Origin: Microplitis mediator
Lineage: Eukaryota; Arthropoda; Insecta; Hymenoptera; Braconidae
NCBI RefSeq assembly: GCF_029852145.1
Contig: NC_079973.1
Location: forward strand, 3,100,001-3,164,000
DNA length: 64,000 nt
Direction: 5' to 3'
The notes beneath the pieces were generated by a model. The model ran no database searches, was not told where the DNA came from, and saw nothing but the letters and a program-made list of their open reading frames with translations. The number at the start of each line of letters is the position of its first letter. Within the stretch, counting starts at the first letter, position 1. Positions 11,001 through 22,900 of this stretch are shown here, one piece after another. The translations under genes and the position numbers were made by a program.

Positions 11001-14000
11001 TTTGTAGTCATGCCAATCAATTTTCTCTTCCAGTTGACCCTGAAGAATAAATAATAATAATCATAATGATAACGCCGCATAACTTGAATAAATGTACATT
11101 TCTTTTTTTATTTTTTTGAATAAATTTAAAATAATTATGATACTGAAGTTAACCGGCGTCTAACTTTTGGATTTTTTTTAAAGCGATAAATTATTTTTAA
11201 AAATTGCAGCTGCAGTTTTTTAAATTTTAAACATGTACGTATTTTTAGTGAATGCAGCAGATAGACAATTTTTAAATTTTGAATAATTAAATTTAAAAAA
11301 ATGCGCGTAAATTTTTCAATTAATGAAATACGAATTTTTAAATTTTTACTCTGCTACATTTTATTTAAAAATTTAAAAAATTCCCACGTCAGTTAAATTG
11401 ACACTCGTAAATTTTTAAATTGTCGGTTAACTTCAGGGTCATAATTAATTAATTACTTACATTAGGATTTGATGTTTTGTCTCCGTCAAATAAATTTAGG
11501 GAATGTGGAGATCCAGTGAACGAAATTCGGGGTCCACGGACATAACGGAACACGACAATTGTCAGTAATACCGCAAACGTGGCAACAAACAAAAATTTAA
11601 TTAAGCTAATTACATTACGCTTCATTATCTCAATTTTATCATGACTTATTTTTATAAATATTTACAATAATAAATAAATAAATAAATTATTTAGATTATT
11701 CACTACGTCATCTATTTTTGTTACTATTTTATTTAATTTATGTACACATAAATATATATATATCTGTATATTAATTAATTAATTAAAGCAAGACATTCCA
11801 GTGGTATTTTTTGATCTCACTAGCGTGTTTATCTTACAAACTCTCACTCTGAACTCTCGATATATTATTCTATCGAGTTTAAATATCGAGTTGAAATATT
11901 CTGGAGAGAGAAACTGGAGATTTTATTTTTCGATAGATCGATTTAGTTAAATGTCGATTATTTGAAATATAAATAAATCATTTTTAATAAATTGTAATAC
12001 TGACATTTGACAATTTTTAAGGTTTTAATTACAAAATTAACTGTCATAAAAAAAATTTTTTAAAAATACACAATAAAATTTTTAAAATTCGCGCCTGTCA
12101 GTATTTGTTTTGTTTATGGAACATAATAAAATTTTTTAACGTCGGCTATTTTTAGCATCACAATAAAATGAAACTGAAAGTGACGATTTTCAAGTTTTTA
12201 ATTACCAATTTATTTGTCATAAAAAAATACACAAGGAAATTTTCAAAAATTCTTCACATGCAATTTTTAAAATTCGCGCCTGTCAGTATTTTTTTTGTTT
12301 ATAGAAAATAATAAAATTTTTAATGTCTGCTATTTTTAGCATCACAATAAAAAGTGAAAGTGACGATTTTCAAGTTTTTAATTACAAAATCAATTGTCAT
12401 AAAAAAATTTTTAAAAAAGTACACAGTAAAGTTTTTAAAAATTTTTCACTTGCATTTTTTAAAATTCGCGCCTGTCAATATTTATTTTGTTTAAAGAAAG
12501 TAATAAAAATTTTTAATGTCTGCTATTTTTAGCATCACAACAAAATGTTACTAGAAGTGACGATTTTTAAGTTTTTAATTACAAAGTTAACTGTCATCAA
12601 AATATTTAAAAAAAACAAACAGTAAAATTTTTAAAAATTCTTCACTTGCACTTTTTAAAATTCGGGCCTGTCAGTATTTGTTTTATTTATTAAAAATAAT
12701 AAAAACTTTTAATGGCTGCTACTTTTAGCATCACAATAAATAAAATTTGAATTTTTAATTTTTATTATTTAATTTTAAATTTGAATAATATTTTTTTTAG
12801 CTGCTGAACATATGAAAACAATTTTTATACAGTCAACAATATCAACTAGCAGTATTGAAGAAATAAAAAAAGCTGCACCAAACGCAATTAAATGGTTTCA
12901 ATTGTACATATACTGCGACCGCCAAGTAACGATAAATCTGATAAGACGTGCTGAGAAAGCCGGTTACAAGGCTATTGTTCTTACTGTTGATACTCCGTTC
13001 TTTGGTATCAGACGTCGTGACGTAAAAAATAAATTTACCTTACCAAAACATTTGAAACTAGCTAATTTCGATGGTCATTTGTCAGATAAAATAAATTCCA
13101 CTGACTCAGGGTCTGGTTTAAACGAATACGTCGTCAATTTATTCGACGATTCATTGAATTGGAATGACGTTGACTGGCTCAAAAGGTTTTTTTCTTTTAA
13201 CCATCTGTCAGTTTCTAATCAGATATCGCTGATATCGATATGAGATTAGAATTTTTCTTTACTTTTTAGTGTCACCAACTTGCCGATTATTTTAAAAGGA
13301 ATCTTGAGAGCCGATGACGCAGTACTGGCTCTGGAAAAAGGAGTCCAAGGGATCATCGTTTCAAATCATGGTGCCAGGCAACTTGACGAAGTCGCCGCAT
13401 CGGTTTGGAAGCTGAATTTATTTTTTTGATTTATAATTTTAATTAATTTATTGGTCATAAATTTTGAAATTTTTTTAGATCGAAGCGTTGCCTGAAATTG
13501 TCAAAGCCGTTGGTGACAAAATTGATGTTTATTTGGATGGTGGGATCAGACAAGGAACTGATGTCTTTAAAGCTTTAGCTTTAGGTGCTAAAATGGTCGG
13601 TTTAAATATATATCTATATAAATGTATGATAATATATATCGCGTTAGTGATTTCACGAGGGCGTATAATTTTTTTTTTTATTACAAATAGTTTTGGAGAC
13701 TGAAGTTCAGAATTGAAAAAAAATTTTGAAAGTTCCCGGGTCAAAAAATTGAAAGCTAAAATAATAATAAGTTTTTTTTCGGCCGACAAAATGTCCAGGT
13801 AGTGAACACTGGGCTAAAATATGGCGGCTTAATTTGTCGGCCTGTTTATTAAAAATAATAAAATTTCGGCCAACTTTTGACTTCAGTGAATAAAATTCTA
13901 TGGTCCCTGGTTGATTTTGGCAAAATTTAGTCTTTCCGCGGTATTTTGAATCAGATATTTTTACGCGCGCCAAAAGAGCATACAATTTAAATCATGCGCC

Positions 14001-14405
14001 CATTAGATTTTCAAACTTTTTTTGAATTTTTAGCTCTAAAATAAATCTACCAAATTGGCAATGAAAAAAAAAAATCATACGTCCTTTTGATTTCAAGAAA
14101 ATCTCGGAATAAAAATATGACTTTTTAGAATTAGTAACGCAATTATATTTATTGAAGGTGTTTTTCGGAAGACCAATGCTCTGGGGACTAACACACGGTG
14201 GCGAAAAAGGAGCAATAGAAGTTCTGAAACTAATAAAAGAAGATATAAAACAGACTCTAGCACTAGCCGGCAAGTTAATTCAAAATATTTATAAACTAAA
14301 AAAAAATAATATTTACATAAGTTAAATATTTACACAGGCTGTCGATCTGTCAATGAAGTAACCAGAGATATGATAATCCATGAGTCACATTACAGTCGCT
14401 TATAA
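8068..14405 (+). CDS. HAO1: 2-hydroxyacid oxidase (glycolate oxidase), seven exons, complete
   Basis: This FMN-dependent peroxisomal enzyme oxidises glycolate or other 2-hydroxyacids to the 2-oxoacid and H2O2. Exons are 8068-8201, 8809-8960, 12801-13185, 13270-13402, 13479-13595, 14158-14269 and 14338-14405, giving 366 aa against about 370 for human HAO1. Visible active-site residues are Tyr25, Tyr131 (QLY), Asp159 (TVDTP), Arg166, Lys233 (LKG), His257 and Arg260 (SNHGARQLD), then the phosphate-binding LDGG and GRP segments. The protein ends in Ser-Arg-Leu, a peroxisomal PTS1. Two oddities: the site of human Trp110 is Ile109, and intron 6 starts GCAAGT (GC-AG). All other introns are GT-AG and all phases agree. 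Intron 2 contains a GALNT gene on the other strand. HAO2-like specificity is possible. Confidence 0.92.
8260..8765. repeat. Palindromic repeat units inside oxidase intron 1
   Basis: Intron 1 (8202-8808) is almost filled by about three units of the GATC/GCAC family, including GAAGTTAACCGACGTCTAAT near 8380 and GCACATGTAGAAAATT near 8648. Nothing else is visible in the intron. Confidence 0.6.
8961..9404. other. Part of HAO intron 2 downstream of the GALNT gene
   Basis: AT-rich sequence with no open frame or recognisable element. It should hold the 3' UTR of the minus-strand GALNT gene. Confidence 0.5.
9405..11625 (-). CDS. GALNT10: Polypeptide N-acetylgalactosaminyltransferase, GALNT10-like, complete, nested in HAO intron 2
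   Basis: This Golgi type II membrane enzyme starts mucin-type O-glycosylation by moving GalNAc from UDP-GalNAc to Ser/Thr. Exon 1 is 11625-11461 (ATG, short cytoplasmic tail, hydrophobic anchor at about residues 9-27) and exon 2 is 11039-9405, split by a 421-bp GT-AG intron in phase 0; the total is 599 aa against 603 for human GALNT10. Family marks are DWHD, VGIGEQGKPA, SLNRSVPDIRHP, the metal-binding DSH at about residue 230, RGAFDWELYYKRLP, and DIWGGEQYE at about 331-339. The GEQYE form rather than the commoner GEN points to the GALNT10 subfamily. A C-terminal ricin-type lectin domain shows the QxW motifs GNQRW and TQKW. The usual Cys after DSH is Thr here. Open frames on the other strand are antisense shadows. 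Confidence 0.93.
11130..11450. repeat. Diverged palindromic repeat within the GALNT intron
   Basis: The intron (11040-11460) carries GAAGTTAACCGGCGTCTAA near 11145 and an inverse GGTTAACTTCAGGGTC near 11424, with a degraded GCAGCTGCAG module between. This matches the GATC/GCAC family. Confidence 0.55.
11626..11999. promoter_or_regulatory. Upstream region of the GALNT gene (inside HAO intron 2)
   Basis: By position this holds the promoter of the minus-strand GALNT gene. It contains repeated TATCGAGTT/TCGATA words (11857-11945). No clear core promoter motif can be assigned. Confidence 0.35.
12000..12745. repeat. Tandem array, about four copies of a ~190-bp unit
   Basis: The word GCGCCTGTCA recurs at 12091, 12276 and 12468, and as GGGCCTGTCA at 12664, giving spacings of 185, 192 and 196 bp. 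Each unit also has GACGATTTT(C/T)AAG and TAGCATCACAA. The array sits between the GALNT promoter side and HAO exon 3. No coding potential. Confidence 0.85.
13596..14157. other. HAO intron 5
   Basis: A GT-AG intron of 562 bp separating the codons for ...GAKM and VFFGRP. It contains moderately GC-rich sequence (13730-13990) without a supported exon; the short open frames here contain no recognisable domain. Confidence 0.7.
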
Positions 14406-14416
14406 ATGTAAATATA

Positions 14417-14422
14417 AATAAA
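14417..14422 (+). promoter_or_regulatory. Poly(A) signal AATAAA of the oxidase gene
   Basis: A canonical AATAAA lies 11 nt after the TAA stop at 14403-14405, so the 3' UTR may be very short. Confidence 0.6.
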
Positions 14423-14545
14423 AATCAAATGCTCAATTAAATCTTAATTAACATCATATATAATAATAGTACAGTAGGTAAGGAAAAGTAAACAGTTTCA
14501 TATCTTTACAACACATGGTTGGCTTTTATTTTCAATATATATTTT

Positions 14546-14577
<32 letters not shown>

Positions 14578-15528
14578 TTATATATACGCGTGTCTTGTAT
14601 ATGTGAATGTGTGTATTGCTCGCAATGTGTGCAAGGCCGAGCAACATGAGTATTTACATATACACTGGTCTACATAAATACACAATTTCTGTACGTACAC
14701 ACATTTTCTAAAAGAAAATGTACCGTTTTTTTTTTTTATATACTTTATTTTAAAAGTCTGGTAAAGGGAGAGCATACTGATCAACGTTCATACAACAAAG
14801 AGCTATTTGTTAATGCTCAATAAAAGACATTAATTTGTTATTATAATTATCATTATTATTATTATTTTTTTCTTCTTCTTCTTCTTCATATTCGTATAGA
14901 ATTCAATAAACTTTTCTAAAGACATATTGACTGATCATACAAAGGCTGGAATTAGCCATTGGAAAATTTTTTTTGTCATCACTTAATTTTTTAAAATATA
15001 AATTTTTATTTTTACCATCAATGGATTTTAGACGCCTTGAATCACAACATCATCACTTGCTTATTATTATTATTATTATTTTAATAAATAGCCGATCGTT
15101 AGCTCATGCTGATTTATTTAATTGATTAGTTCATTAGTTGATTAATTAGTTATTTATTATCATCATTGTATTTATATTTTGTTAATTGTAAGATAGACTA
15201 GACAGACATTTCTATCAAATCAGTGCATTCGAGTCCAGATATTAATTTTGAATAATTAGTTTTTTTTACTTTGTTAATAAGAAGAACGTATAGTTATTTA
15301 TAGAAGTGTAAAATTTATTGGTCCAGAGATATTTATTTAGTATATTTTTTTACTCACGTGTTCGTGATTAAACTGACCTTTTTTCTAGTTTATGGCTTCA
15401 AGTTTTATAATAAATTATATAATAATAAATATGACAAAGAGCGGGTGGTAAAAATTGATCGTTTTTTTTTAATAGCAGTTACTGTTTTTTTTTTTTTTTT
15501 TTTTTAACGATCAATTTATTTAAAAATA

Positions 15529-15664
15529 CACAGAAAAAAAATTTCTTGATGCAAGAAATTTTTTGCAGTATGAATTAAAAAGGAAAATTTTCTTGGAGCG
15601 AAAAAAAAATTGATTTTATTTCTTAGAAAATTTTTTTTGGCGCCAAGAAATTTTTTTTCTGTGT
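15529..15664. mobile_element. CACAG-ended short inverted-repeat element
   Basis: Bounded by CACAGAAAAAAAATTTCTTG and its near inverse, with an internal GCGCCAAGAAA. It is the same family as 4672-4787. Confidence 0.6.
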
Positions 15665-16134
15665 AAAAAAAAAAATGAATATTTTCACCCGAGGAAGACT
15701 CGATTAAGCGATAATTTTATATAGATTCTGTCAATCTACTTTTTAATATCTATATATTTTATATATTTATTTAACTGTTCTCGTGATGTAAAGCTCAGGT
15801 AGACCAGATTTACTAAAAGCTTTTTAAATACTAATATATGTTTTTTGTAAACAATCACAATCACGAGCACGATCACGATCACGACAATAAAACAATCAAG
15901 TTAAATAATATATGACGACACGTCTAGCTTGTAATAATATTTACCAGACAAACATACAGTAAAGTGTATGTTCAATCCCTGCTATCAGTCTGAATCTAAT
16001 TGACAATGTACGAAAAATCTTAACTGATATATATTTATATGTTTATTTATTATCAGTGAAGATTATTTTAAAGCAGTTGCTGGTGCTTTCGCGGGATTAA
16101 CTGCCGAATATTTTTTTTTTATTACATAACAAGT

Positions 16135-16940
16135 AACTGATGCGCGGTCATAATATCCTTACATTGTAATCTTCGACAAAAATCCTAGGAAAACATTCGA
16201 AACCAAAAAGTATATGTTCTATCAGGATTTTTTTGGATTTCCTAAAAAAATCTGTAATAATTTTTTACGATTTATTAGAATTTCTCCCAATTTATCAGAT
16301 TTTTTTGCATCGGATATTTTGACCGTCTAACCCAAGTGGTTCACAATCATAATATTCTTCCATTATAATCCTAGAAAAAAAAAATCCATCACAAATATTT
16401 AAATTTTATCAGGATTTTTTGGATTTCCTAAAAAAATCTGTGATAATTTCTTACGATTTATCAGAATTTCTCCCAATTTATCAGATTTTTTTGTTTGAAA
16501 AATTTTTAGGGATCATATTTCTATAATTTTTTTGTATCGGATATTATGAACGTCTTACCCAAGTGGTTCACAATCATAACATCCTTCCATTATAATCCTA
16601 GAGAACAAAATCCGTCACAATTATTTAGATTTTATCAGGATTTTTTTGGATTTCCTAAAAAAATCTGTGAGAATTTTTGACAAATCAGAATTTCCCCCAA
16701 TTTATCAGATTTTTTTGTTTGGAAAATTTCTAGGGATCAAATTGATAGAATTTTTTTGTATCAGATATTTTGACCGTCTTACCCAAGTGGTCTTCCATTA
16801 TAACCCTCGACAAAAAAATCCGTCACAAATATTTAGATTTTATCAGGATTTTTTTGGATTTTCTTGTATGCATCAAATTGACAGGATTTTATTGTCTAGT
16901 ATTTTACAGTATTGGATATTATGACCGGCCAAGTAACTAC
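16135..16940. repeat. Tandem array, about 3.5 copies of a ~225-bp unit
   Basis: GA(C/A)CGTCTTACCCAAGTGG recurs at 16321, 16548 and 16772 (spacing 227 and 224 bp). Each copy also has ATCAGGATTTTTTGGATTT and CCCAATTTATCAGATTTTT. The two short open frames across it are repeat artefacts. Confidence 0.85.
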
Positions 16941-18353
16941 AAAATTACAATCGTTACTGTTACTTATACGTTTCTACATCATAATTATAATTACCATTAT
17001 TTATATTTAAATTAATTAGTTAATTTGTTTATAAATCCCACCGTAATCAACGAGCAGACGGTCTAGTTATCAGAAGGACTTTCTTCCTGAGTCACAAGTC
17101 TTGATTTAGTATTTAACCAATTGATCGAACATTATTCCACGCAATCATTATTATTATTATTACGCTAATTAGAACACCTGATTAATTATTTTTAATGCGT
17201 CATTTAAGTAACAATCTACGTCTACTAGTGTAGAGGCAGTAGCACATTTTTGTGTTGTCATTACAATGCTTATAGGCTTGCAAATTTTAATTATCATTAT
17301 TATAATTATTTATAATTGATTTCAAATAATTTTTGATCTATCAAATGTTTAATTGTAGTATAATTAATAATATAGGTACATTAGCGTAAAAGCTTTCTCT
17401 CAAAATTTAGAATTTCATCGACCAAATCATCAAATTGTTTTTTTAAAAAAACCAGAGCAATTTTTATTTATTTGTTGTTATTTTTTTTTTAATTAGTATC
17501 ACAAGAGCCTACATACTAATTTTTTTTTTGTTAATTATTTTATTATATTTTTAAGTCTAGACAACCGTAACTTGCAACTCTGTGTTAATTAATTAATATA
17601 TTCATCAAAACCTATACTAATTAAGCTGACAGCTACGAAAAAACTTGATAGTATATTTGTTTATATATTATATTTATTAGTATTTGTCTTGTTTGATATT
17701 TAATTCGATAAATCCCAATAAAAATTCAGTATCTAGATACACCGGACCGCGATATGTCTTCAAATTACCGAAAATAAATCAATTAAAAGAAAAAATTAAT
17801 TGTTTGTATTGAGAAAAAATTCAAATTTATGTCGAAGATCTCGTACTCTGTAAATAAAAATAAAAACAAATAAATAAAATGAAGCATTTGATATTTTTTT
17901 ATAAAAATTCCTTTTAATATACGGAATTAATTAACGCTGATATGCATAAAATCTAGATTATTAATTTAAACAATTAAACTATAATTACAATTGTATCTAG
18001 ATACTAGTACATTAATTTTCCAGTTTATTCATTTAGTTTTTTTTTTTCAAATTCATCAATAAAAATCTTCCATACAAGTCTTTTTTAGCCGAACAAGTGA
18101 CAGTTTTTTTTTAACAATAATTATAATTATAGTAATTATTATCATTATTATTATTATATTAATATATAATTGATATATCAATGAAGCAAGTGTAAGTTAT
18201 GACAATGACTGATATAAAGTGTCTCCAAATTTTGGAGTAAATCTGCATGAGATGAAAATTCAAATTTTTAAATTTAAAAAATGGTAAATAATAAATTTTT
18301 TATTTTAAATTATAATTCAAATGAATATGAAATGATTATTTTAATACCTCATT

Positions 18354-18389
<36 letters not shown>

Positions 18390-19664
18390 AAAAATTTCTT
18401 GGTACAAAAAATTTTTGAAGGCAAAATCAAATTTTTCGCGCCAAGAAATTCTTTTTTTTTGTATATATATATTTTTTTTTTTTAAATACTGAGGCATGTA
18501 AATAAATATATATATGTTTATATATATTTTCGTTGTGTGATTGATGTATTCAATGCGCCGTCGAAATACATTTAGCTTTTGATGATCGTTTAATTTTTTA
18601 ATCATTAAATAATACATTAAATTAATCAATTAATTGCTTAATTGATATCAATCGTTTATAATTTTTTTTAACAATTAATTTGAATGATGACAAGTATTTG
18701 TTGACAATTATTCTCTTTGATTAATCAGTACGATTCATACAGGAAATATCTACGGCTAGTTCAGATCCTAATGTCCAGACGAACTTTTGTTCATCTCGAC
18801 TACGCTTAATAAGTATATTAATAATTCATATTGTTTATATTTATATTTATATCAATATTAATATTCGCAACGTATCATACGTCACTTAATTAATAAATCT
18901 GAAAATTGTTTTTACCATCACTGTATCATTTTTAATTTTAATTTATATTTATATTTATATGTATATGTATATTTACATTAACTATCTACAGTATCTACAC
19001 AACAAACGTATAATTTAGCGTATCAGTGGCATCTTAATTCAATTATTGAGGTACAAGCATCGTTAAATGCCACCTAGATCTCAGCTAATTAAGCCCGAAT
19101 TCGGACCGCTTACACGTTATAATTTATATGTATATAAATATATATATTTTTAATTATTATCATTATATCATTTACATTAACACTCATCGCAATAATCTCA
19201 TTGGCCTATTTTACAATTCAAAAATTAAAACCGGTTTTTTTTTATTTATTTAAAACAAAAAAAATATTTAAATGATTAATCATAAATTTAACTTACGTTT
19301 AAAAATATATGTAGTTAATAAATAATTTGAATTAAAAAATAATAATAATAATAAAATAAAAGTCGAATAAAAACGGCCGGCTGTCGATAATTTATAAATT
19401 CAACTGTCATTGTATTTTCTCTCTCCGTAATCCTTCACCGTAAATACTCTCATTATTATTAATTAATATTATTATTATTATCATTATTATTATAATGATT
19501 ATTATTAAAACTGTTAAATCTTGAAAACTATATATCTCTTTATATTATTATCTTTCGTGGGTTAACAAATCTCTAGCTGCCTTGACACTAGCCGTTATTA
19601 CGTCAAAGCGTTAACGCAACGATTATTATTTTAGTGTATGATCATCAGTAATTATAAATCTCCA

Positions 19665-19675
19665 TTTATTTTATT
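19665..19675 (-). promoter_or_regulatory. Candidate poly(A) signals of OXR1/mustard
   Basis: Two overlapping TTTATT words on the + strand read AATAAA on the - strand, about 185-195 nt downstream of the TAG at 19860-19862. Confidence 0.45.
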
Positions 19676-19859
19676 AACATCAAATTATATGTATGGAGAT
19701 TATAAGTAATCAGTGATACGAAAAAATTAGTCTGATCTCTCCTGACACTGGGATTGTTTTAAAATTTCATTTTTTTTTTTTTAATGTCCACCAGAAATCA
19801 CGAGCTCAAGTTAAGTTCGGCTGCGGCAAGAATGTTGACACGGAGCCGGTTATTGAATC

Positions 19860-19995
19860 CTATATGAATGCCCAGCATTCTAGTGTTTTCACGACGAAGT
19901 CTTCGTGTGGGGCAAGTGGTTCATTACCGTATGTACTGCATGATTGTGTCCTGCCTTGATATAAATCTCCGTCTAACCACAGACCAAATTTACCG
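19860..19995 (-). CDS. mtd: mtd last exon (end of TLDc)
   Basis: Encodes GKFGLWLDGDLYQGR, then CSTYGNEPL and EDFVVKTLECWAF-Ile-stop. This is the canonical TLDc C-terminus. The acceptor is TTTTTCAG and the stop is TAG at 19862-19860. Confidence 0.93.
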
Positions 19996-22900
19996 CTGAA
20001 AAATTACATAACTTTTAGTTACCGCTGATAATTTAAACTTTTGATTAAAATAATTTGTAATTTCGAACTTGTCATGAGAATATTTAAGGGACTTTAATTT
20101 TTTTATTCTTAATTTAAATTGTGGACAGAATTGAATATTTTATGGAGTACCGAGGTGTTAATTTTGTTTAAAATTCAATTTATGGCGAAACTATAAACAG
20201 TAGAAAAAAATGTTTGGAACAAAAGTTGTAGGAAATTTAATCTGCTACAAAAAAGATCCTGAGACTCATTATCGTATCTCTGATAGTTTTTGAATTACAT
20301 AGAAAATAAATTGGAGTAATTAATTAAAAAATAGTGCAAATTTCTTACAAGTTCAAATTACGCTGCAATAATTAGATATATGTAAAAATGTAATGAGACC
20401 TTTTTTGTAGAGAATTTAATTACCTACTTAGTTGTTTATATACATTTTTGTCGTATCTCTGTTAGTTTAATCAGAATTTCGTTTTTTTTAACTTTTGAAT
20501 GTCAATTTGAAATTTTCTATAAAAAAATAAAATAATAATAATATACTTACTCTCCAGCACCAATAGCTAAACTTTCATTATTTCCTTTAATGAAATAAAG
20601 ATTATCACCAGTCCAATTAAATGCCTGGAACCTCGGAGTAAACCTGAATAGTAAAGATTCTCCAGTTCCGTAAAAATGGTCACTGACATGAAGTGAACAT
20701 GACGTGAGGGCTCCAAATACCTTTAGTACAATAATAGTATAAAAAAAAATTAGTAAATAAATAAATTTTCAAGCTGAGCGTGGATTAAATCCGGAGTGAA
20801 TGCAGAGCGGATGACTGTTTATTTATTTAATCCCCTCTGAGTAAAATTCACTCCAAAAGGAGTTTATTTTAATATTAAAATTTCGAATTGGAGTCAATGG
20901 GGATTAGAATGAAATTCGGATTTGAATAAAATCCGTAATCACTTCGAATTCACTCCCGATTTTTTACAATATAGTAATAAAAAATAAAACTTACATTTCC
21001 CTCAGTATCTTCAATGACTAGAAGAATAGGGCTTTCAACTTTAGCCATTTTTCTGTACATGCTATTCAGACTAAATCCATGTTGACTCGTACTGAATACC
21101 AGTGTCCAAAGATATCCCTCAGCACGTGCTGGTAAATGACGACACAAATGTTCTCTGTGATCATCGCTCAATATTTCCGTGGTGCCAACCAGATCAGGGA
21201 CAATAACATCTACGTCAAGAGATATGGCACTATTGGCGTACAAAGCTCTGCGCAATTCATCGCTCATAGACAAAACCTGAAAGTAAATATGTCTAGTATT
21301 AATGAACATCAACAACATCATCAGTATCAACAATAATCAATAATCCTTATTAGCTTTATTGATCAGTACATCTAGGATTAACGACTAAGTCAAGGACAGG
21401 CGCGAAACGAGACAGATTTAATTAGTAATAGATTTTTTATAAATTTATTTTGATTGTTATTATTGTTGGATAAGTGGTAATTAGTTGTCTGGTAACTCGT
21501 TTCACTCCTGACCTACGACTACGAGTAAACAACATGTGGAAGAGGCCTTGGAATCATTCAGGGATACTAATCATTATCTAGACAGTTAATTCTATTTCTA
21601 TCCTAGATCTAATATAATGTACACTACTACGATCATATCAAGTGGTCACATATATTTACAACTAGTTATTTATTTTATTTTATTTAAGGTTTTTTATCCA
21701 AGTGCAAGTCTACGAATAGTGCTGGAAATTATAAAAATAAAATAATAAATTATTGATTTATAAACGTGTTTGTGATATGAGTAATATGATATATATATGT
21801 AGATATATTTTATATGAGGCGTTGAGTTTTTAAATCGAACAAAAGTGATTATTTTTTTTTTTAAAACGCGGGAAAACTAAATTTATCCAAAGTAATGGAA
21901 TTTTGAATTTATTAATTTGTAGGGACAAAATTTTGATAAAGAAATGGAATTTTATGGGAATGCATTTTTGAAATTTTGAATTTAATTTTTTGATAAAAAA
22001 AAATATTTAAAATAAATTAAACAAAAAATTTTCCCACCAAAATATATATGAGGAGTTGAGTTTAAAAGTCGGATAAAAATAATTTTAAAATTTTTTAAAA
22101 ATTGCGGGAAAATTAAAAATTAATTCAAAATTATGGAATTTTGAATCCATTCATTTTTACTAACGAAATTTTTGAGTTTTGTATGAATGGATTTTTTTGA
22201 CTTAAAATTTTATTTCAGTTGTGATAAAAAAAATATCAAAAACAAATTAAATAGAAAATTTTACCGCCAAAATATATATGAGGAGTTGAGTTTAAAAGTC
22301 GGAAAAAAATAATTTTTTAATTTTTTAAAAATTGCGGAAAAATAAAAAATTAATTCAAAATTATGGAATTTTCAATCCATAAATTTTTACTAACGAAATT
22401 TTTGAGTTTTATCTGAGCGCCTTTTGACTTCAAACTTAATTTCAGTTGTGATAAAAAAAATATCTAAATTAAATTAAATAAAAAATTTTACCGCCAAAAA
22501 TATGTTTGAAATTTCACAAATTTTCATCCGATTACTCAGCATTGAATTTGTCCAAATTTTAAAACCGCTTCAAAAATTAATTTAAAAAAAAATCAATTTT
22601 TTGTGACCCGGTTATGAAACTGAACGCTCTATAGATATATATTTACAAATAAATAAACCATACATTAAATAAACAATTAATGTTGTTGAGTTGTTGATAG
22701 TTTTTATTTAGAGTAATGAGGACAATTTAACGTCAAACCGAACACATAACTGTTTCAGCCTTGAAAGATTGTCGGGTGAATAGCCGGGAGTTTCCGATTT
22801 GAGAAATCCAATAGTATAAATAATATTTAAGTAACTAATTCATACCTTACATTAAAAATAATAATTATCTTTATATTTATTTTCATACTTAAATTGCGTT

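Larger units (their letters stand above)
14423..19660. other. Region between the convergent oxidase and OXR1 genes
   Basis: No protein-coding segment is supported. Contents are a TA microsatellite (14560-14585), a TTC run (14870-14886), an inverted-repeat element (15529-15664), a tandem array (16135-16940), a TA run plus AT-rich inverted repeat (18355-18475), and scattered ATT runs. The right end should contain the OXR1 3' UTR. Confidence 0.6.
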
